This document shows positions 33,331 to 46,325 of a stretch of 64,000 nucleotides of DNA, one piece after another. A program made the position numbers and the translations under genes. The notes under the pieces were generated by a model. That model ran no database searches and was not told the DNA's origin. It worked only from the letters and a program-made list of their open reading frames with translations. How positions within the stretch are numbered: position 1 is the stretch's first letter; each line of letters starts with the position of its first letter. Source of the DNA: Ceratotherium simum simum (lineage: Eukaryota; Chordata; Mammalia; Perissodactyla; Rhinocerotidae); NCBI RefSeq assembly GCF_000283155.1, contig NW_004454173.1, forward strand, positions 8,067,482 to 8,131,481, in the 5' to 3' direction.

Positions 33331-36300
33331 TGACAAAGGCTACCATTGGAGTTAACATTCATTACAGGGAATATTGCTAATACGTAGTGAGCTCTATAAA
33401 TATTGAACTTAAACTCATTTTTAAAGTTTAAGTTCAGCTTAACTTTGTTGATTTATTTTATTTGTTTTCTCATTATGATTATCAAATTGCATTTTCGGGC
33501 CAAAGTTACTTTAATATAAAAACAACATCAAATTATGTAGCCTGGGTCATTTAATTGTCCTGCATGATTTATATGAATTTGATTCTTTTTCAGAATTGTT
33601 TTATTTTTAATCTAAGTACTGTTTCTACTTCTATAATTTCTACTTTTTATTAAATGTTATGATTTTTAAAGACCTATTAAGAATAACTGTACCATATAGT
33701 TTGTTTTCTATCCAGATGTATAGACAAATATCAAAATATATAATTTACACATATCATACTAGGAAGAATTATTTCCTAGTCAGTGTTGTATAACAGAAGT
33801 AATAATCAAGGAATGCTTGTTAAAGCTTAAACAGATGAGGAAGAAGTAAGTGAAATGAGTATGCTAGTAGGTCTTTGTCATTTGTCTTTTTCTTGTAGTT
33901 GTTCTAAAGAAGACTTAATGGAAAACGTTAAGTGTTTTTAGAGGCAGTTTTGAGTTTTGTAAATAATGATTTTAGTAATAAAATGTAGAACAAAAATTAA
34001 TCACTTAAAGATTTATATTCACATTGGGGATAATATGTCTGTGCTTGTATGAAGTGAGAGTCTTTAAAAGCATCAGCAAAAAAAGAGTCTCTTTTAATTG
34101 TTGGTTAACCTGTTAATTGAAGGTACTGTAAAGTATACAATCACTTATTAATTCTTCATTTCCTTGGTGAGAACTAGGGTTCAGGTCACTATTTTGAGAT
34201 GTGCCCTGAAAGATTCATATTCTCTTAAAAACCACTTTTAAGTAAAGATACCTATATTTTCTTTAGGTATGTGTAAATTATATTTCCATTTAAAGAGACT
34301 AAAGTTTAAAAAAAGGAAAAATAATCTGGAGATTGAGTTGTTAGGAAATTTTTAGACATGTGTAGCTTGGTGACTCTTTTAACCTTTCACATGTAAAACA
34401 TGTTGTCTCAGGTTAAAGAACCCTGCTGATTTATAGTTATCATGTTCTGTGATTGTAACCTAGGTTTGTTTTCTTTTTCTATCTTCTTATTAACTAAGAT
34501 GTAATTCATACTTTTTATTTCTCTAAATCCTTCTACCATGAATTTTTCCAAATAAATCATCAAGTGTAAGAAACATTAGATTTTATACAAGTTATTAGAA
34601 ATTGTCATTCACTCCTATTTTCAGAAAGAATGGAGATTATGAAAATTTAAATTTGAAAGAAAATACATAAAATATAATGCATTAAGACAGGTAGCTTTTT
34701 CTTCTCTACGTCTCCCCCAATCATCTTGGAGTCATGTGTAGCTTTGTTAAGATCTTCTCTTAAATAAGTTCATTGAGTTTTCCCCATTATAAAGGTAATA
34801 TATGTTTATTATAGAAAAACTTTGAAAATATAAGTAAACAGAAGAAAAATTATCTACATTTCTACTATTGAGTTATTGTTTTTTTCAATATGCAAAATCA
34901 TAATAAGCCGTACGTGGTCTCTATTCTCCCATATCCCCTATGCTTTTTTCTTAGCACTTTATCACCTAAATGTCAAGGTCCTTCCTCCTGGATTGGAAGA
35001 AGCCAGCGTCACCACTCCTCAAACAAACATCCAATAAGTGAAAACTAGATAGTTGGTTCTGCTGGTACAAAATCAAAATATACTTAAGCTTTGCTTCTGG
35101 TAATATTCAATTCTTTTAATATGATAAGAATGCCCAAAGTAGTCATTATTCTGATTCGAAGGTAACGTTGCCGTGTTTTTTTGTTTCTCTCTATGACTGG
35201 TTTTAAATGTAAAAACATAAATCTTAAAGAGTGGGAGTGAAAAAACGGGGATGGTTTTCATTTGCTACAATTTCCTGTGAGACATGACTCTAAACAAGGC
35301 CCATATTTACACAAGACAATATAGTTTTACATACAGTGGTGTATGTATTCAGCACATTTTGAAATTCTTTAACAGTCGTCTATATTTAATACTTTCATAG
35401 TAAATGTGTTTAATAATGCTAGGTGAAATTTGAAGTAATTTTAAAATAATTTTACAGTAGAAACACCAGTTAAATCAACCTTCTGGTAATAAATGTTGGA
35501 AAAAAATTAATTATTTTTGCTGCCACTGCAAAATCAATTGTGTAACTGTTCTTTTTAAACTGACTTTTACATTACTAAATTCTAAACACTACACTCCTGT
35601 AACTTGTCAGAAGCAGGTTTTGGTTAATAGATATTTTCAGTGATGTAATGGGAACTTTTGGCAGTGAGTCAGAATATAATGGACTGTGATTAATGTTTTA
35701 ATAAGTACTTTTCTATTGCTCATGATGTAGAGGAGAAATGGTTTCCTGCTTGAATTGATAGGAGAATAGCAGGTGTGCATATAGTGTTTTTAAAAAAGAG
35801 TTGGAATATTTTTCTTAAAATAGCATTAATGTTTTTATATGGTTAAAATTCATTATCAGAGGAGATGCATATGTTACCACAGAAACCTGCAACTGATTTG
35901 GAAAAATAAAATTAGGAGATGATTACCGATTGCCTAATTAAATCTTTTAATTTTTAGCTTTTGTTTTCCTATGAAGCTGTAACTTGAAGTCTGTGTAGTT
36001 TGATCTTAGTTCTTACTATAAGATAAAAGGAAATCAGGGATCTGCTTAAATCATAGGACATGTGAGTTCTATGCCCCATTGTTTCTAAAACATTCACATT
36101 GTTCAAAAATTAAAAAAAAAATTTTTTAAACTTCTCTAGAAGGTTTTTCTCTTAAGGCCAAGAAGTGCAGATTGATAGTCAAATGGAATAGTGATCATGT
36201 GAGAATTCTCCATTGCAAAGGCTACAAGTTCAACCTATAAACTCAATAAAGTTCAGAAGTTTGGAAAGTTAAACCCGAGAGATTTTGTGTCAGCTTTGGA

Positions 36301-36627
36301 ATCTGAGTAAGTGAAGACAAACCAGAAGAAATACTGATATGCTAGACTTACGGGGTTGGTTTACAGTTTTCTGGTTTTTTCATTTTTCTCAATTTAATTT
36401 TGGCAACTTATATGCAATAAGTATGCGTTATTTGTTGTAGGTAAAGAGTCCTCTGTCTCAGTAGATGTATTTCATTTGGGAATAGTATTGTACTACTGCA
36501 GATACCCTCTGCCTTATATTTGTTTTTGAAATATATGCAAAATTGAGCATTTGTCCAAATGTGCATTTTTCTGGGAGAAAGTTCATAATTTTCATCAGTC
36601 TCAAAGGCATCTTGATCCCAGTAAAGG
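33331..36627. other. Unique AT-rich intronic sequence
   Basis: 3.3 kb, the longest stretch where I see no recognisable repeat, exon or RNA gene. It could be a useful place to look for conserved non-coding elements. Confidence 0.5.
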
Positions 36628-36828
36628 ATCTGGAGTAGTAGTTCTCAAACTTTGGTATACGTCAGAATCACTTGGAGGGTTTACTAAAACACAGATTGCT
36701 GGGTCCTGCCTCCAGGGTTTCTGGTTCAGTAGGACTGGAGTGGGGCCCCAGAATGTTCATTTTTAACAAGTTCCCAAGTGATGCTGATGCTGTTGATTGA
36801 GGGCTATACTCAGAACCACTGGTTTAGC
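36628..36828. mobile_element. MER5A-type hAT DNA transposon
   Basis: Inverted ends TAGTTCTCAAAC (36638 on) and CAGAACCACTGG (near 36812). Internal phrases CAGAATCACTTGGAGGGTTT, CAGATTGCTGGGTCCTGCC and GGACTGGAGTGGGGCCCC are characteristic of MER5A. Confidence 0.85.
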
Positions 36829-36839
36829 TTTGGTAAGTA

Positions 36840-37090
36840 GCCTCCTAGACCTTTTCCTATTTTCACGTATAATGTATTTTTTACAAAAACGTTCATGCTA
36901 TATTATTTTGTTACCTCTTTTAACTTACTATATTTTGACTGTCTTTCCATATTTATCTATAGCATCATTTAAAGTATTCCATATTATAATTTATTTAACC
37001 AGTTCTCTATTAGACATTTAGGTTGTTTTACATGTGTTGTTTTTATAAATTGATTGTTGCTAAATTTTTGCACAATCTTTCCATTATTTC
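36840..37090 (-). mobile_element. Very old L1/ME-like fragment (reverse, uncertain)
   Basis: TTTAACCAGTTCTCTATTAG then ACATTTAGGTTGTTTTACAT resemble the antisense 3' end of old L1s, strongly diverged. Confidence 0.4.
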
Positions 37091-38756
37091 TTTAGCAAAA
37101 TCCCTGGATTGAAGGATAGACATGTTTCCAAGGCCCATTTGAGGCTAAATGACTTTTAACATCTGGCACTTGAACACTAATAAATATAATGACTACCACT
37201 TTAAAAGACACAGAAGAAGTTTTAAAAGTAAAACAAAAAAACTTGTTTCAGGAAACATGTGTTTCACCTCTCATTGGTTCAATAGTTTGCTTCTTTTTAA
37301 TGATGAAAATTTGACCAGTAGATTTTTCTAAATTAAAAACATTTATTTCAATCTTTGTGACCACAATGAAATTTCAGGGGAGTAATAGCTTTTTTTTTTT
37401 TTTTAATTTTCAGAGATATTTGCCATGTTCCACTATTGGTATGTCACATACACATAGAGTTTACAACTTGGAGAAAAATTTATATTAGTAAATTTATGCC
37501 AGCATTAAAGAGCTATTCAAATTCAGTGACTGTTTTTTTAAAAAATTGTACTCTATGCCTTGAAAATGGCAAAACTATGGTATAGATTAATGTGGGGAAA
37601 TATTTTTATCTATCTAGGGCTATAGTAAGAAAAATTAAATTGAGACATTGTTTTTGAATTTGAGAAAAAAATGAAATATGTATTCATTTACTTTGAGAAT
37701 TAAGAAATAGGGAATATATATTAAATCTTTCTGCTGTAATATAAAACCATCCTGACAAACACCATCTTTCCCTCCCTGACTCAAAATAAAATACTAAACC
37801 CATACAGAGAAAAATAATCTGAAAGAGAGTTCTGCAAATGTGGTCATTGAAAGGTGTCCAGCGTTGGGGATCTTGGGTGCAGCAAGCCTGGGAATGGGTG
37901 AGGGAAAGAATTGACAACTGGGACACACATTGAAGCAGGCAGTAGGTCAAATATAGTCTGACCTGTTACATTGCCTGTTTCTAGAGCACATATTTGTAAC
38001 CCGAATTAGCTCACATGTGAATTGTAAATAGGGGAATGATATCTATATTATGTGAAAGCCATTTTGGTTCGCATATGATTTTCCCCAGTAGGTAAATGTG
38101 TTGCATTACTGAGTAATAGCAGCTGAACTCAGATATACAGATACGTTAACACAGCTGAAGGCAGCAAGCTGCAGAAGAATGAATCGAGTCCTTACAGAAT
38201 GTCCATTCTCACCATGTTCTTCCTTTTGGCTTAGTTTTGCCATGCACTATCTCTTGGAAATGCTCCTTTTGGAGTTGTCCTCAATTTTTGTGCATTTTGC
38301 CCTTGTTTTCATAACTTGGCAACCTTACCTCTTCCTTACAACTCCTTCTCATCAAATTACGTACGTTTTTTTCTTCCTTTATCATAAAACTTATGTTTAC
38401 TGTATTATCTATTTATTTGGAATTTAACCAACCTTTTAAAGTAAACTGTGCTAGTACTTTTGGGAGGATTGTTAATGTTTTTGTTAGTGCTCTGATTATG
38501 ACGTTTACATAAGTTTTGTGTGGGCTGCCTCAATCCTATTTTACCTATAATTTTTAAGTATTCTTTTTGGCAGAATGTGAGGTTTTTCAAGAACACTTAT
38601 ATCATGTTATCACAGAAATGCCAGTATAGACGTATAGGCCTCTGGTTCATTGAGTCAGAGTAGGCTCAGTCAGAAACAATTCAGCACTTGGAATTATTCA
38701 CAGAGGGGTCAGAGGAGATGTGTAACAGGAGATCTTTTGATGGAGATTAAGTCTTT
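37091..38756. other. Unique intronic sequence
   Basis: No recognised feature. Short frames at 37149-37331, 37684-37950 and 38179-38427 are unsupported. Confidence 0.5.
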
Positions 38757-38970
38757 TTTTTTTTTTTAAAGATTTTATTTATTTATTTTTTTCCCCCAAA
38801 GCCCCAGTAGATAGTCGTATGTCATAGCTGCACATCCTTCTAGTTGCTGTATGTGGGACTCAGCCTCAGGATGGACGGAGAAGTGGTGCCTCGCTGCGCG
38901 CCCGGGATCCGAACCCGGGCCGCCAGCATCGGAGCGCGCGCACTCAACCACCAAGCCACGGGGCAGGCCC
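38757..38970 (-). mobile_element. ERE SINE #11 (reverse), short type
   Basis: CCCCAAAGCCCCAGTAGATAG module and a near-consensus head with GGGATCCGAACCCGGGC. A perfect 13-bp TSD AGATTAAGTCTTT lies at 38744-38756 and 38971-38983. Low divergence suggests a young insertion. Confidence 0.96.
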
Positions 38971-38983
38971 AGATTAAGTCTTT

Positions 38984-39349
38984 ATTGTGGACTTTAACCA
39001 TAATGCTCTTCATTTGGCCCTACTCTCTGGTTACAAACCTCTAGCATTTAAAAGATCTCCAGTTATGCGATGAACTCATTACCTCAGGAATCACCCTTAT
39101 TCTATCTACAGAGTTGTCGATTTACACATTCAAAAGGAGAACTATGTCTTCTGACCTGTTGTGGGGCCTTCTGAGATAGAATTCCTTTATCAGAGGGGAG
39201 CTTTGCTTATTTGGCTCTGGAAAAGGCCCTCAGGCTGGGATACTCAGGCCTAGACATAAAGTACAGACACATGCACTCTCTGTGATGCTTTACTCATTTG
39301 GTAAATTTTAGTATGCTGCCACCAAAGATTCAAAGCCATTAAAAAAACC
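38984..39349. other. Unassigned intronic sequence
   Basis: Nothing recognised. Confidence 0.5.
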
Positions 39350-39479
39350 CACAACACTTTATTGAGGTAGAATTTACATATCATAGAGTTCATCCATTTT
39401 AAGTGTAGGATTCAGTGAATTTGGTCAGTTTACGAAGTTGTGTGGCCGTCACCACAATTAAGTCCTGTTTCATGTGTGT

Positions 39480-39960
39480 ATGACCAGTGCAGTCTCACAG
39501 GGCTCCATGCTCAGAAGAGGGCTCTCTGCTTGGAGTTGAATGCTCTGTGGTCATCATCTTGAGATTCTTAATAATTTTATCTTTGAATTCGTGTTTTGTA
39601 AGTAAAGTCTGATGGGACAGTGGAGCATATTTTAGGGGCTTGGGGCCATATGAACCTGTGTATCTACGACAAGTTCTTGGCCGTCAACTCTCTGTCTCTG
39701 CTCAGTCATTGCTGCTGCTGTCACCTCCAGCAGGGCTGTGGACACAGGGGAGGTCAGGACCAGATGTATGTGCCTGCGTGCCTGTGAGAGTCTGCACTTA
39801 CCGAGTGAGTATTCTCATGCCTGAAGAAGTACAGCATTAAATAGCAAATAAAAAGTACTCTGACAGGTCTAGAGAAATCACAGAAGAAAGGAAAAAAAAT
39901 TCCTGCTTTTTGGACATTTTTATTTTGTACTGAGCCTGACTATAATCCAGTTTTTGGAAC
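39480..39960. other. Insertion within the L1, unclassified
   Basis: This segment (GGGCTCCATGCTCAGAAG, GAGATTCTTAATAATTTTAT, then GC-richer sequence around 39660-39800) does not belong to the flanking L1. The left part resembles a MER DNA-transposon. An open frame at 39640-39840 has no domain. Confidence 0.35.
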
Positions 39961-40049
39961 CTTCCCATCACCCCCAAAAGATCCATCGTGCCAATTTACA
40001 ATTAATTCCCATTTCTCATCTCTAGACCTGGGCAGCCGTTTTTATCTCC

Positions 40050-40076
40050 TTTCAAATAAATGTAATTTATTTGAAA
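40050..40076. repeat. Perfect 12-bp palindrome with 3-nt loop
   Basis: TTTCAAATAAAT, GTA, ATTTATTTGAAA. The left arm with flanking bases (CCTTTCAAATAAATGTAAT) recurs at 40083-40101, giving a 35-bp direct spacing. Confidence 0.85.
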
Positions 40077-40921
40077 TTTATACCTTTCAAATAAATGTAA
40101 TCATATAATATGTGGTCTTTTGTGTCTGGCTTCTTTCATGTTTTTGAGGTTCATATTGTAGCATATATCAGTATTTCATTTCTTTTTGTTGCTGAATAAC
40201 ATTCCATTGTAAGGATATACTACATTTTATCTATTATATAACTTATTCATCAGTTGATGGACTTTTGGATTATTTCCACATTTTGGGCATTATGAATAAT
40301 GCCGCTATGAACATTCACATGTAAGTCCTTGTGAGGACATATGTTTTCATTTCTTTTGGGTGCGTACCTGGGAATAGGTGTGGGAACTCTTTTTCCAAAG
40401 TGGGTATACCATTTAACATACTCACCACCAGCATGAAGGTTCCCGTTTTTTCACATCCTTGGCAATATTTATTACTTGTCATTTTTTTTTTTAATGTGTG
40501 TAGAGGGTAGGGGTAGGAGTCAGGAAAAGGTGTGTGAGCTTCTGTTTAGCTTTTGAAAAGATGCAAAACTTTTCCAATCCCCAAAATAGAATAAATTTCT
40601 GAGAAACTGTTGCCCTTTTGTCTAGGTATGTGTGTGGTCCCTATCATTTTGATTGTAATGGTGGGTGAAAAGTGGTATTTCATTGTGGATTTAATTTGCA
40701 TTTCCCTAATGACTAATGATGTTGAGCATCTTCTTGTATTCTTATTAACCATTCAGATAGCTTCTTTGTTGAAATGTCTATTCATATCTTTTGCCTATTT
40801 TGAAATTTGGTCATTTGTCTAAGTTATAAGAGTTGTTCATATATTTTGGATACCAATTCTTTATTCGGTATATAACTTGTCAGTTTTTTCTCCCACACTG
40901 TGGTTTATCTTTTCACTTTTT

Positions 40922-41111
40922 TTCTTTTTTTTTTTTTTTGTGAGGAAGATCAGCTCTGAGCTAACATCCATGCCAATCCTTCTCTACTTGATATGGGACG
41001 CCGCCATAGCATGGCCTGACAAGTGGTGTCTCAGTGTGAGCCCGGGATCCGAACCCGGGCCACCAGCAGCGGAGCGTGCGCACTTAACCACTGTGCCACG
41101 GGGCCGGCCCC
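40922..41111 (-). mobile_element. ERE SINE #12 (reverse), internally shortened
   Basis: It has one rather than two GAGCTAACATC modules, then the head ending GGGGCCGGCCCC. A perfect 14-bp TSD TCTTTTCACTTTTT lies at 40908-40921 and 41112-41125 in the L1. Confidence 0.95.
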
Positions 41112-41460
41112 TCTTTTCACTTTTTAATGGTGTCTTTTGAAGCATAAATATTGAATTTTGATGAGTTAGAGCTTACCAATTTTTTCCACGGCTAGTGCTT
41201 TTGGTGTCGTATCTAAGACACCTTTGCCTAACCAGAGGCCATGAAGATTTCCTCCTGTTTTCCTCTAAAAGTTTTATAGTTTTAGCTCTTATATTTAGAT
41301 CTCTGATCTATGTCAAGTTAATTGTTGTGTATGAGTGTGAGATACAGGTGCAAGTTCATCTTTTTGTACATAGATAGCCACGTGTCCCAATACCATTTGT
41401 TAAGAATATTTTTTCCTTGTTGAATTTGCTTTAAAGCCATGTGTTTTGCATATCATCCTC

Positions 41461-42384
41461 AATAATTCTTACTATAAGCAAAGCTATGTGATGATTGAGT
41501 TCTGAACTTTTTCTTGGCTTGAGGAATATTGTCTTTTCTTTTTCTGAATTACAGTTTTAGCTTTGAGAATATCTGGAGTAGTAGTAGTGTTAGACAGAGG
41601 TGTGTATTAAGTTTGAGGAATGTTTTATTTTAAATGTGAACTCTAAGGAAACATTTCACATCTTGCCTGTCAATTTATAATTAAATCTTGAAATAAATAT
41701 TATTACTCTTTTAGATCCAAGAGGGTCTCTGATTGCTAAGCCAGGAAACATTTTGACAGGAACCATCCTCTTTCAACCTCAAACAAACACCTAACCTTCT
41801 AATGCCAAAAGGTCTAAATTTTGTTTCAGTCTTCAAATTCAAAATATTTGCATTCGGAAGTCAGAAAAATATAACATACCTTGGGAAAGCAAAACTGACT
41901 TCCTTAATTACTTTCCCAGGTCAAAAAATTAGAGGTCATTGAGGCAGTGCTTAGTTTTGACTGTTACAAACACTATCATCAGTTAATTCTAGAGTATTTG
42001 CTTGAGAAGACATCCTCCTTCAAAATCCTTATTACTGAAGATTCATCTTCCTTCATTATCTTTTTGAGTCTGCTTTCCTCTCTAGATTGTAAATTCTTCC
42101 AAATCTGGGAACATCTCTTACTAATTTTTGTTTCTGCACCTCACTGCACCCCACCCCATCTCCTCCCATGGTGCCTTGAAGGCACAGATGTTTCTGAAAT
42201 GAGTTTTTAAACTGAAGAGAATTTAAAAGGTATGGAAGAGAAAGATATGATAGTGCCAAAATTCTTCTTCCTTCTGAAATATATTAAGTGTAATCATGCG
42301 GGGTGCTGTAATTATGAACACCACTCATCCGTGGTTCCTCCCTCAAGAGCTGCCATCTGAAGATAGAGACTGTCATGTAAACAA
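41461..42384. other. Unique intronic sequence
   Basis: No confident feature. The frame at 41947-42210 is unsupported. Confidence 0.5.
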
Positions 42385-43030
42385 GCATACCATTATATGG
42401 GAGAGGGTCAAGGAAGCCTTCAGAGAGATGGTGAAATTTCAGCTCCATTTTAAAGGATAAATTTGAGTCCGCTAGTAGCATGCATAGACCATTCTGTTAG
42501 AGGAGAAGGAGAGAGATTTGAAAGAGCATGGTGCCTCTGATAGAAATATAAGTAGTTCAGTCTGACTAGAGCACCAGTTTTGTAACAGAGAGTGACAAGA
42601 AACTAGCTGGGATCCAGATCATTAAGAGTCTTATTTGCCATATTAAGTATTTTGGATGATATGTTTTCTCCTTTACATTTCTGTGTATCTTAAATCAAGG
42701 TTGAAAAACTGCTGTTATCTCCATAGCCAGGCTCTGGACCATACACTTTTAGTAATAGGGAGCTGTTGAAGAACTTGTAATAGGTGACATATTTAGATTT
42801 ATACTTTAGAAAAATACTTCTGAAGGCAGCAGTGTGGAGGATGTATTTGAGTAGGCTGAAATTAAAACATAGCCAAAAATGGAGAGGTCTAAAAAGTGAG
42901 GATGGAGTTAAAAGAATGAATTCAAGAGAGATTTAAGAGATAGAATTAGTAGGATTTGGCAACTGACTTCATGTGGAGAGTAAGGAATAGTCTAGGAAAG
43001 TGCCACAGTTTTTGGCTTGAGTGTCTGGAT
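42385..43030 (-). mobile_element. L2 LINE fragment (reverse)
   Basis: Complementary L2 order: GTCAAGGAAGCCTTCAGAGA, TGAAAGAGCATGGTGCCTC, ATAGGGAGCTGTTGAAGAAC, AGGCAGCAGTGTGGAGGATG, GGATTTGGCAACTGACTTC. Confidence 0.75.
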
Positions 43031-44399
43031 GGCTCTGTGATGACTTTCGTGGAGAGAAGGCCTCCTTCAGAGTTTTGCATGGCTTACAGAATATAACACT
43101 TGGACACAAGTCTTGGTGTGTGAGAGCTACAAGCATCTGAATGATTAAGGCAGCTGCTCCAGGCTTTCTTTCTCACTGCTCACTCTTATTGCCTACTGTG
43201 TCAAGAGAGGCCCAGGGAGAGTAGTCCGTGGGGGACAAGGACTGCATTTATTCTGCTGCCAGAGAGTATATACAGCTGCCACTTCCTTCTGATTCACTAC
43301 CACCACTTGCCACAGCTGCTGGGCTGGACCAAAGTGGGTAGACTGTAAAAACTTCTGTCCTAACAAAGCCCATTGCAGCATTGGGTGTAACTTAAAATTT
43401 TGTATTCATGATATTTTCTTCAACTTTTTCTTAATGTCTTTTATTTAAAAAAATCTTTCTGTAGATATGTATCTTTGACCTGAATTGTTTACTAAATATG
43501 CTGTAACCCTTAATATTCATGATTTAGTCAGTGTGAGTAAATAGTACTATCTCCTTTAAAGTCCAAACATACATATATATATAAATATATTTTTATATAA
43601 AAAATATAATTAAAAAATATATATATATTATAGCTGTGGAGTGACTGTTGGAGTTTGAGAAGAATTGCTTATTTGTCAGGGTAAAAGATTTTTAAACACT
43701 CCCAAAGTAAGTTTTTTAAAATAGTAGTGAATTAATAATGTACTCCCTTCAGATACACAGCTATTTAAATTTTTTATTCAGTGATTTTGGGAATTGAACA
43801 TGCTGTTTGTCCATATGATGGTTTATACTTAAATATTTGCCATTTCTAGAATGTTCAAACTTCTTTTTTTTCACTAATTTTTCTCTAGTCTAAACTTTAT
43901 ATTGTAAGGATATTAGTTTTCATCCATTTTGTATTTAATTATCATTTTTTTCCCCTTGTAGTATATGTCTTTATTTTTGCTTTGTACAAGCCCGTTGGGC
44001 TTTCTGGTCTAGAAAGGTAGTCTTTTTTTTTTAATTCTAATTTTTGTTTTTTCTCTTTATTTTGTTCTGTATTCTTCAGCTGGTGATCTGTCTGAGGAGA
44101 GCAAAAGCTTTTTCAAAGACTGTCTTTGAGTTTATCATTCTATTTGGTTATGCTTGTTGGTGATCTAAAACACAAAAGTGTCATTTTTGTAAAATATACA
44201 GTCAGTGGCGCAAAATATCTTATTGTTATCAGGTTGACATTCTACACCTGCCCTGTACCCTTCTGCTGCTTTCTTAATTTGTGGAGAACAGTACCATCCT
44301 TATTGGGTGACTAGAGCCAGTCCCCATCATGCTTATATATGCTCTTTCAATCATATGACATATTTCTACCTCTGTAAGCTAGCTTTAGTGTTTAAAAAT
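43031..44399. other. Unique intronic sequence with an AT-rich run
   Basis: (TA)-rich simple sequence at about 43568-43631. A GC-richer patch at 43190-43385 contains a 62-codon reverse frame without domain. Nothing else is recognised. Confidence 0.5.
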
Positions 44400-44407
44400 C
44401 ACAGCTT

Positions 44408-44663
44408 CATTTTTTTTGTATTTGTTTGTTTTTGTGAGGAAAATTGGCCCTGAGCTAACATCTGTTGCCAATCCTCCTCTTTTTGCTTGAGGAAGATTGT
44501 CACTGAACTTACGTCTCTGCCACTCTTCCTCTACTTTATATATGGGGACACCGCAGCATGGCTTGATGAGCAGTGAGTAGCTCTGCGCCGGGACCTGAAA
44601 CCCCGAACCCCGGGCCACCGAAGTGGAGCGCGTGAACTTACCACTACACCATTGAGCTGGCCC
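44408..44663 (-). mobile_element. ERE SINE #13 (reverse)
   Basis: Long-type, moderately diverged, head ending GAGCTGGCCC; 8-bp TSD CACAGCTT at 44400-44407 and 44664-44671. Confidence 0.92.
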
Positions 44664-44671
44664 CACAGCTT

Positions 44672-45329
44672 TGCTTTTTAAAAACAAGTTGAACCTCTCG
44701 GTATTAGTTACCATTATGTCAACGTTACTTTTCTGATGATCAGTAGATTGATTAATTGCCATTTGCTTTTTATTTTACTGTTTTATTTTCCATAACTGAT
44801 TTGATAGAAAATATGAAATAGAAGAAAATGATAGAGAATCTTTTTCATTTTATGGACTCAACTGCATTTTTCATTTCTGCTTCCTGCTTTGTAGTGTTAT
44901 AAAAGACAGATACTTTCAAATTGGCATAACATTGGTTCTAGCTGCAGATGGGAAAAATGAGGTTTTCTTACCAAAAGCATGCAGGCACTTTCTTTTAGTA
45001 CTAATACTTTGACACCCAATGACATCAGGAATTTATTATTATGTACTTAAGTTTTGGGAAATGATTTCTCTTAAGCAAGTTTTATTAAAGTCCTGTTACC
45101 TTTTTTCTTAAGTGCAATCTGAAATTAGACTGACAAATTAGTTTCTTATTCATATTTCTTAAAGTGTGTTTCATTTTTTGTAAAACAGCACTTTTTAAGA
45201 AAATATCATTTAGTTTTTCTTTTTCCTTACAGAACTACAGCAGTCTTAAATTATGCTATAGGTGTTCAATGCTGGTTCATTATAAATTGACTTGCATCCC
45301 AGAACTGTAATTCCACTTAGTATAGTGTT
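44672..45329. other. Unassigned intronic sequence
   Basis: Nothing recognised. Confidence 0.5.
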
Positions 45330-45342
45330 TCATTTCATTTTT

Positions 45343-45552
45343 TTTTTTAATTTTTATTTATTTATTTATTTTTTCCCCCAAAGCCCCAGTAGATAGTTGC
45401 ATGTCATAGTTGCACATCCTTCTAGTTGCTGCATGGGGGACGCGGCCTCAGCATGGCTGGAGAAGCGGTGCGTCGGTGCGCGCCCGGGATCCGAACCCGG
45501 GCCGCCAGTAGCGGAGCGCGCGCACCCAACTGCTAAGCCACGGGGCCGGCCC
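45343..45552 (-). mobile_element. ERE SINE #14 (reverse), short type, near consensus
   Basis: CCCCAAAGCCCCAGTAGATAG module and a clean head (GGGATCCGAACCCGGGC, CGGGGCCGGCC). A perfect 13-bp TSD TCATTTCATTTTT lies at 45330-45342 and 45553-45565. It is among the least diverged copies here. Confidence 0.96.
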
Positions 45553-45565
45553 TCATTTCATTTTT

Positions 45566-46094
45566 AAGAAGAGGTTACCATTTTTGGATAATTTGGAGTT
45601 TTTTCCCCCTCACTTAGAGATATGGTTGAATAATGGTTAATATGGTTCAAGGAAATACCACAGGTAGAGTGTGCAGGTATTTCAGTTATTTGTTTTTTAG
45701 TTTTTATTCTTCTTTAAACGTTAAATACGTTTTAGTTTACCCCTTTAGAACCTTACTTTTAAGGAGTTATCTATTATATGTATATATCATACCTGTATTG
45801 AATGTCATTTACATAAGAATCTTAGTCTGCACTATTGACATTAATTCCCAAGACAGTTAAGCAAACCATACAGTTGTTGTTTAACTGTTTCTTATCCTGT
45901 GCTCTAGCATTTATCATTTTTAAAGCCATGTGTCAGACGTCATGCTCATTTCTGAATAGCTGCATATTAGTGATTTTGCACCATAATTTCATGCACTGTT
46001 ATAATCTATTTTCAGAAAATTTGATTTGTTAAATATAATAGTAATCTTAAAAACAAATGTTTGAAGACATATAAATCACTTTGTAAATAATAAG
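45566..46094. other. Unassigned intronic sequence
   Basis: Nothing recognised. Confidence 0.5.
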
Positions 46095-46325
46095 ATGCAG
46101 TACAGTACAGAAGTTGTGTGAAGGATTTTTGGGGTTACATTGCTTGGGTTTAAATCCTGACTGTGTCCTTACTTGGTTTGTAACCCTGAGCAAATTACTT
46201 AATCATTCTGTGTCTTTGTTTCCTCCTTTATAAAATAGAGTTAATGATAACACCTATCTTATAGGGTTGTTTGAGTACTAAATGAGATAATATCAGTAAG
46301 GCCTTAGAATACTGACTGGTACAAT
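46095..46325 (+). mobile_element. MIR SINE
   Basis: TGCTTGGGTTTAAATCCTGAC, AACCCTGAGCAAATTACTTA, CTTTGTTTCCTCCTTTATAA and TATAGGGTTGTTTGAGTAC follow MIR order. Confidence 0.85.

Larger units (their letters stand above)
39350..41460 (-). mobile_element. Old L1 (reverse), 3' end and ORF2, with insertions
   Basis: Begins TTTATTGAGGTAGAATTTAC (L1M 3' end complement). From about 39960 it runs through the antisense ORF2 C-terminus (CATTCCATTGTAAGGATATA, GCATTTCCCTAATGACTAAT) to CCCAATACCATTTGTTAAG near 41400. It is interrupted by non-L1 sequence at 39480-39960 and by ERE #12. Confidence 0.75.

Noticed and set aside
38757..38970. tRNA genes at ERE heads
   Set aside because: A- and B-box-like sequences are present but embedded in SINEs with poly(A) tails and TSDs. 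No cloverleaf-capable stand-alone tRNA was seen.
43568..43631. Possible replication origin or matrix attachment site in a TA-rich run
   Set aside because: Simple AT-rich microsatellite-like sequence is common in such introns; nothing specific supports a function.
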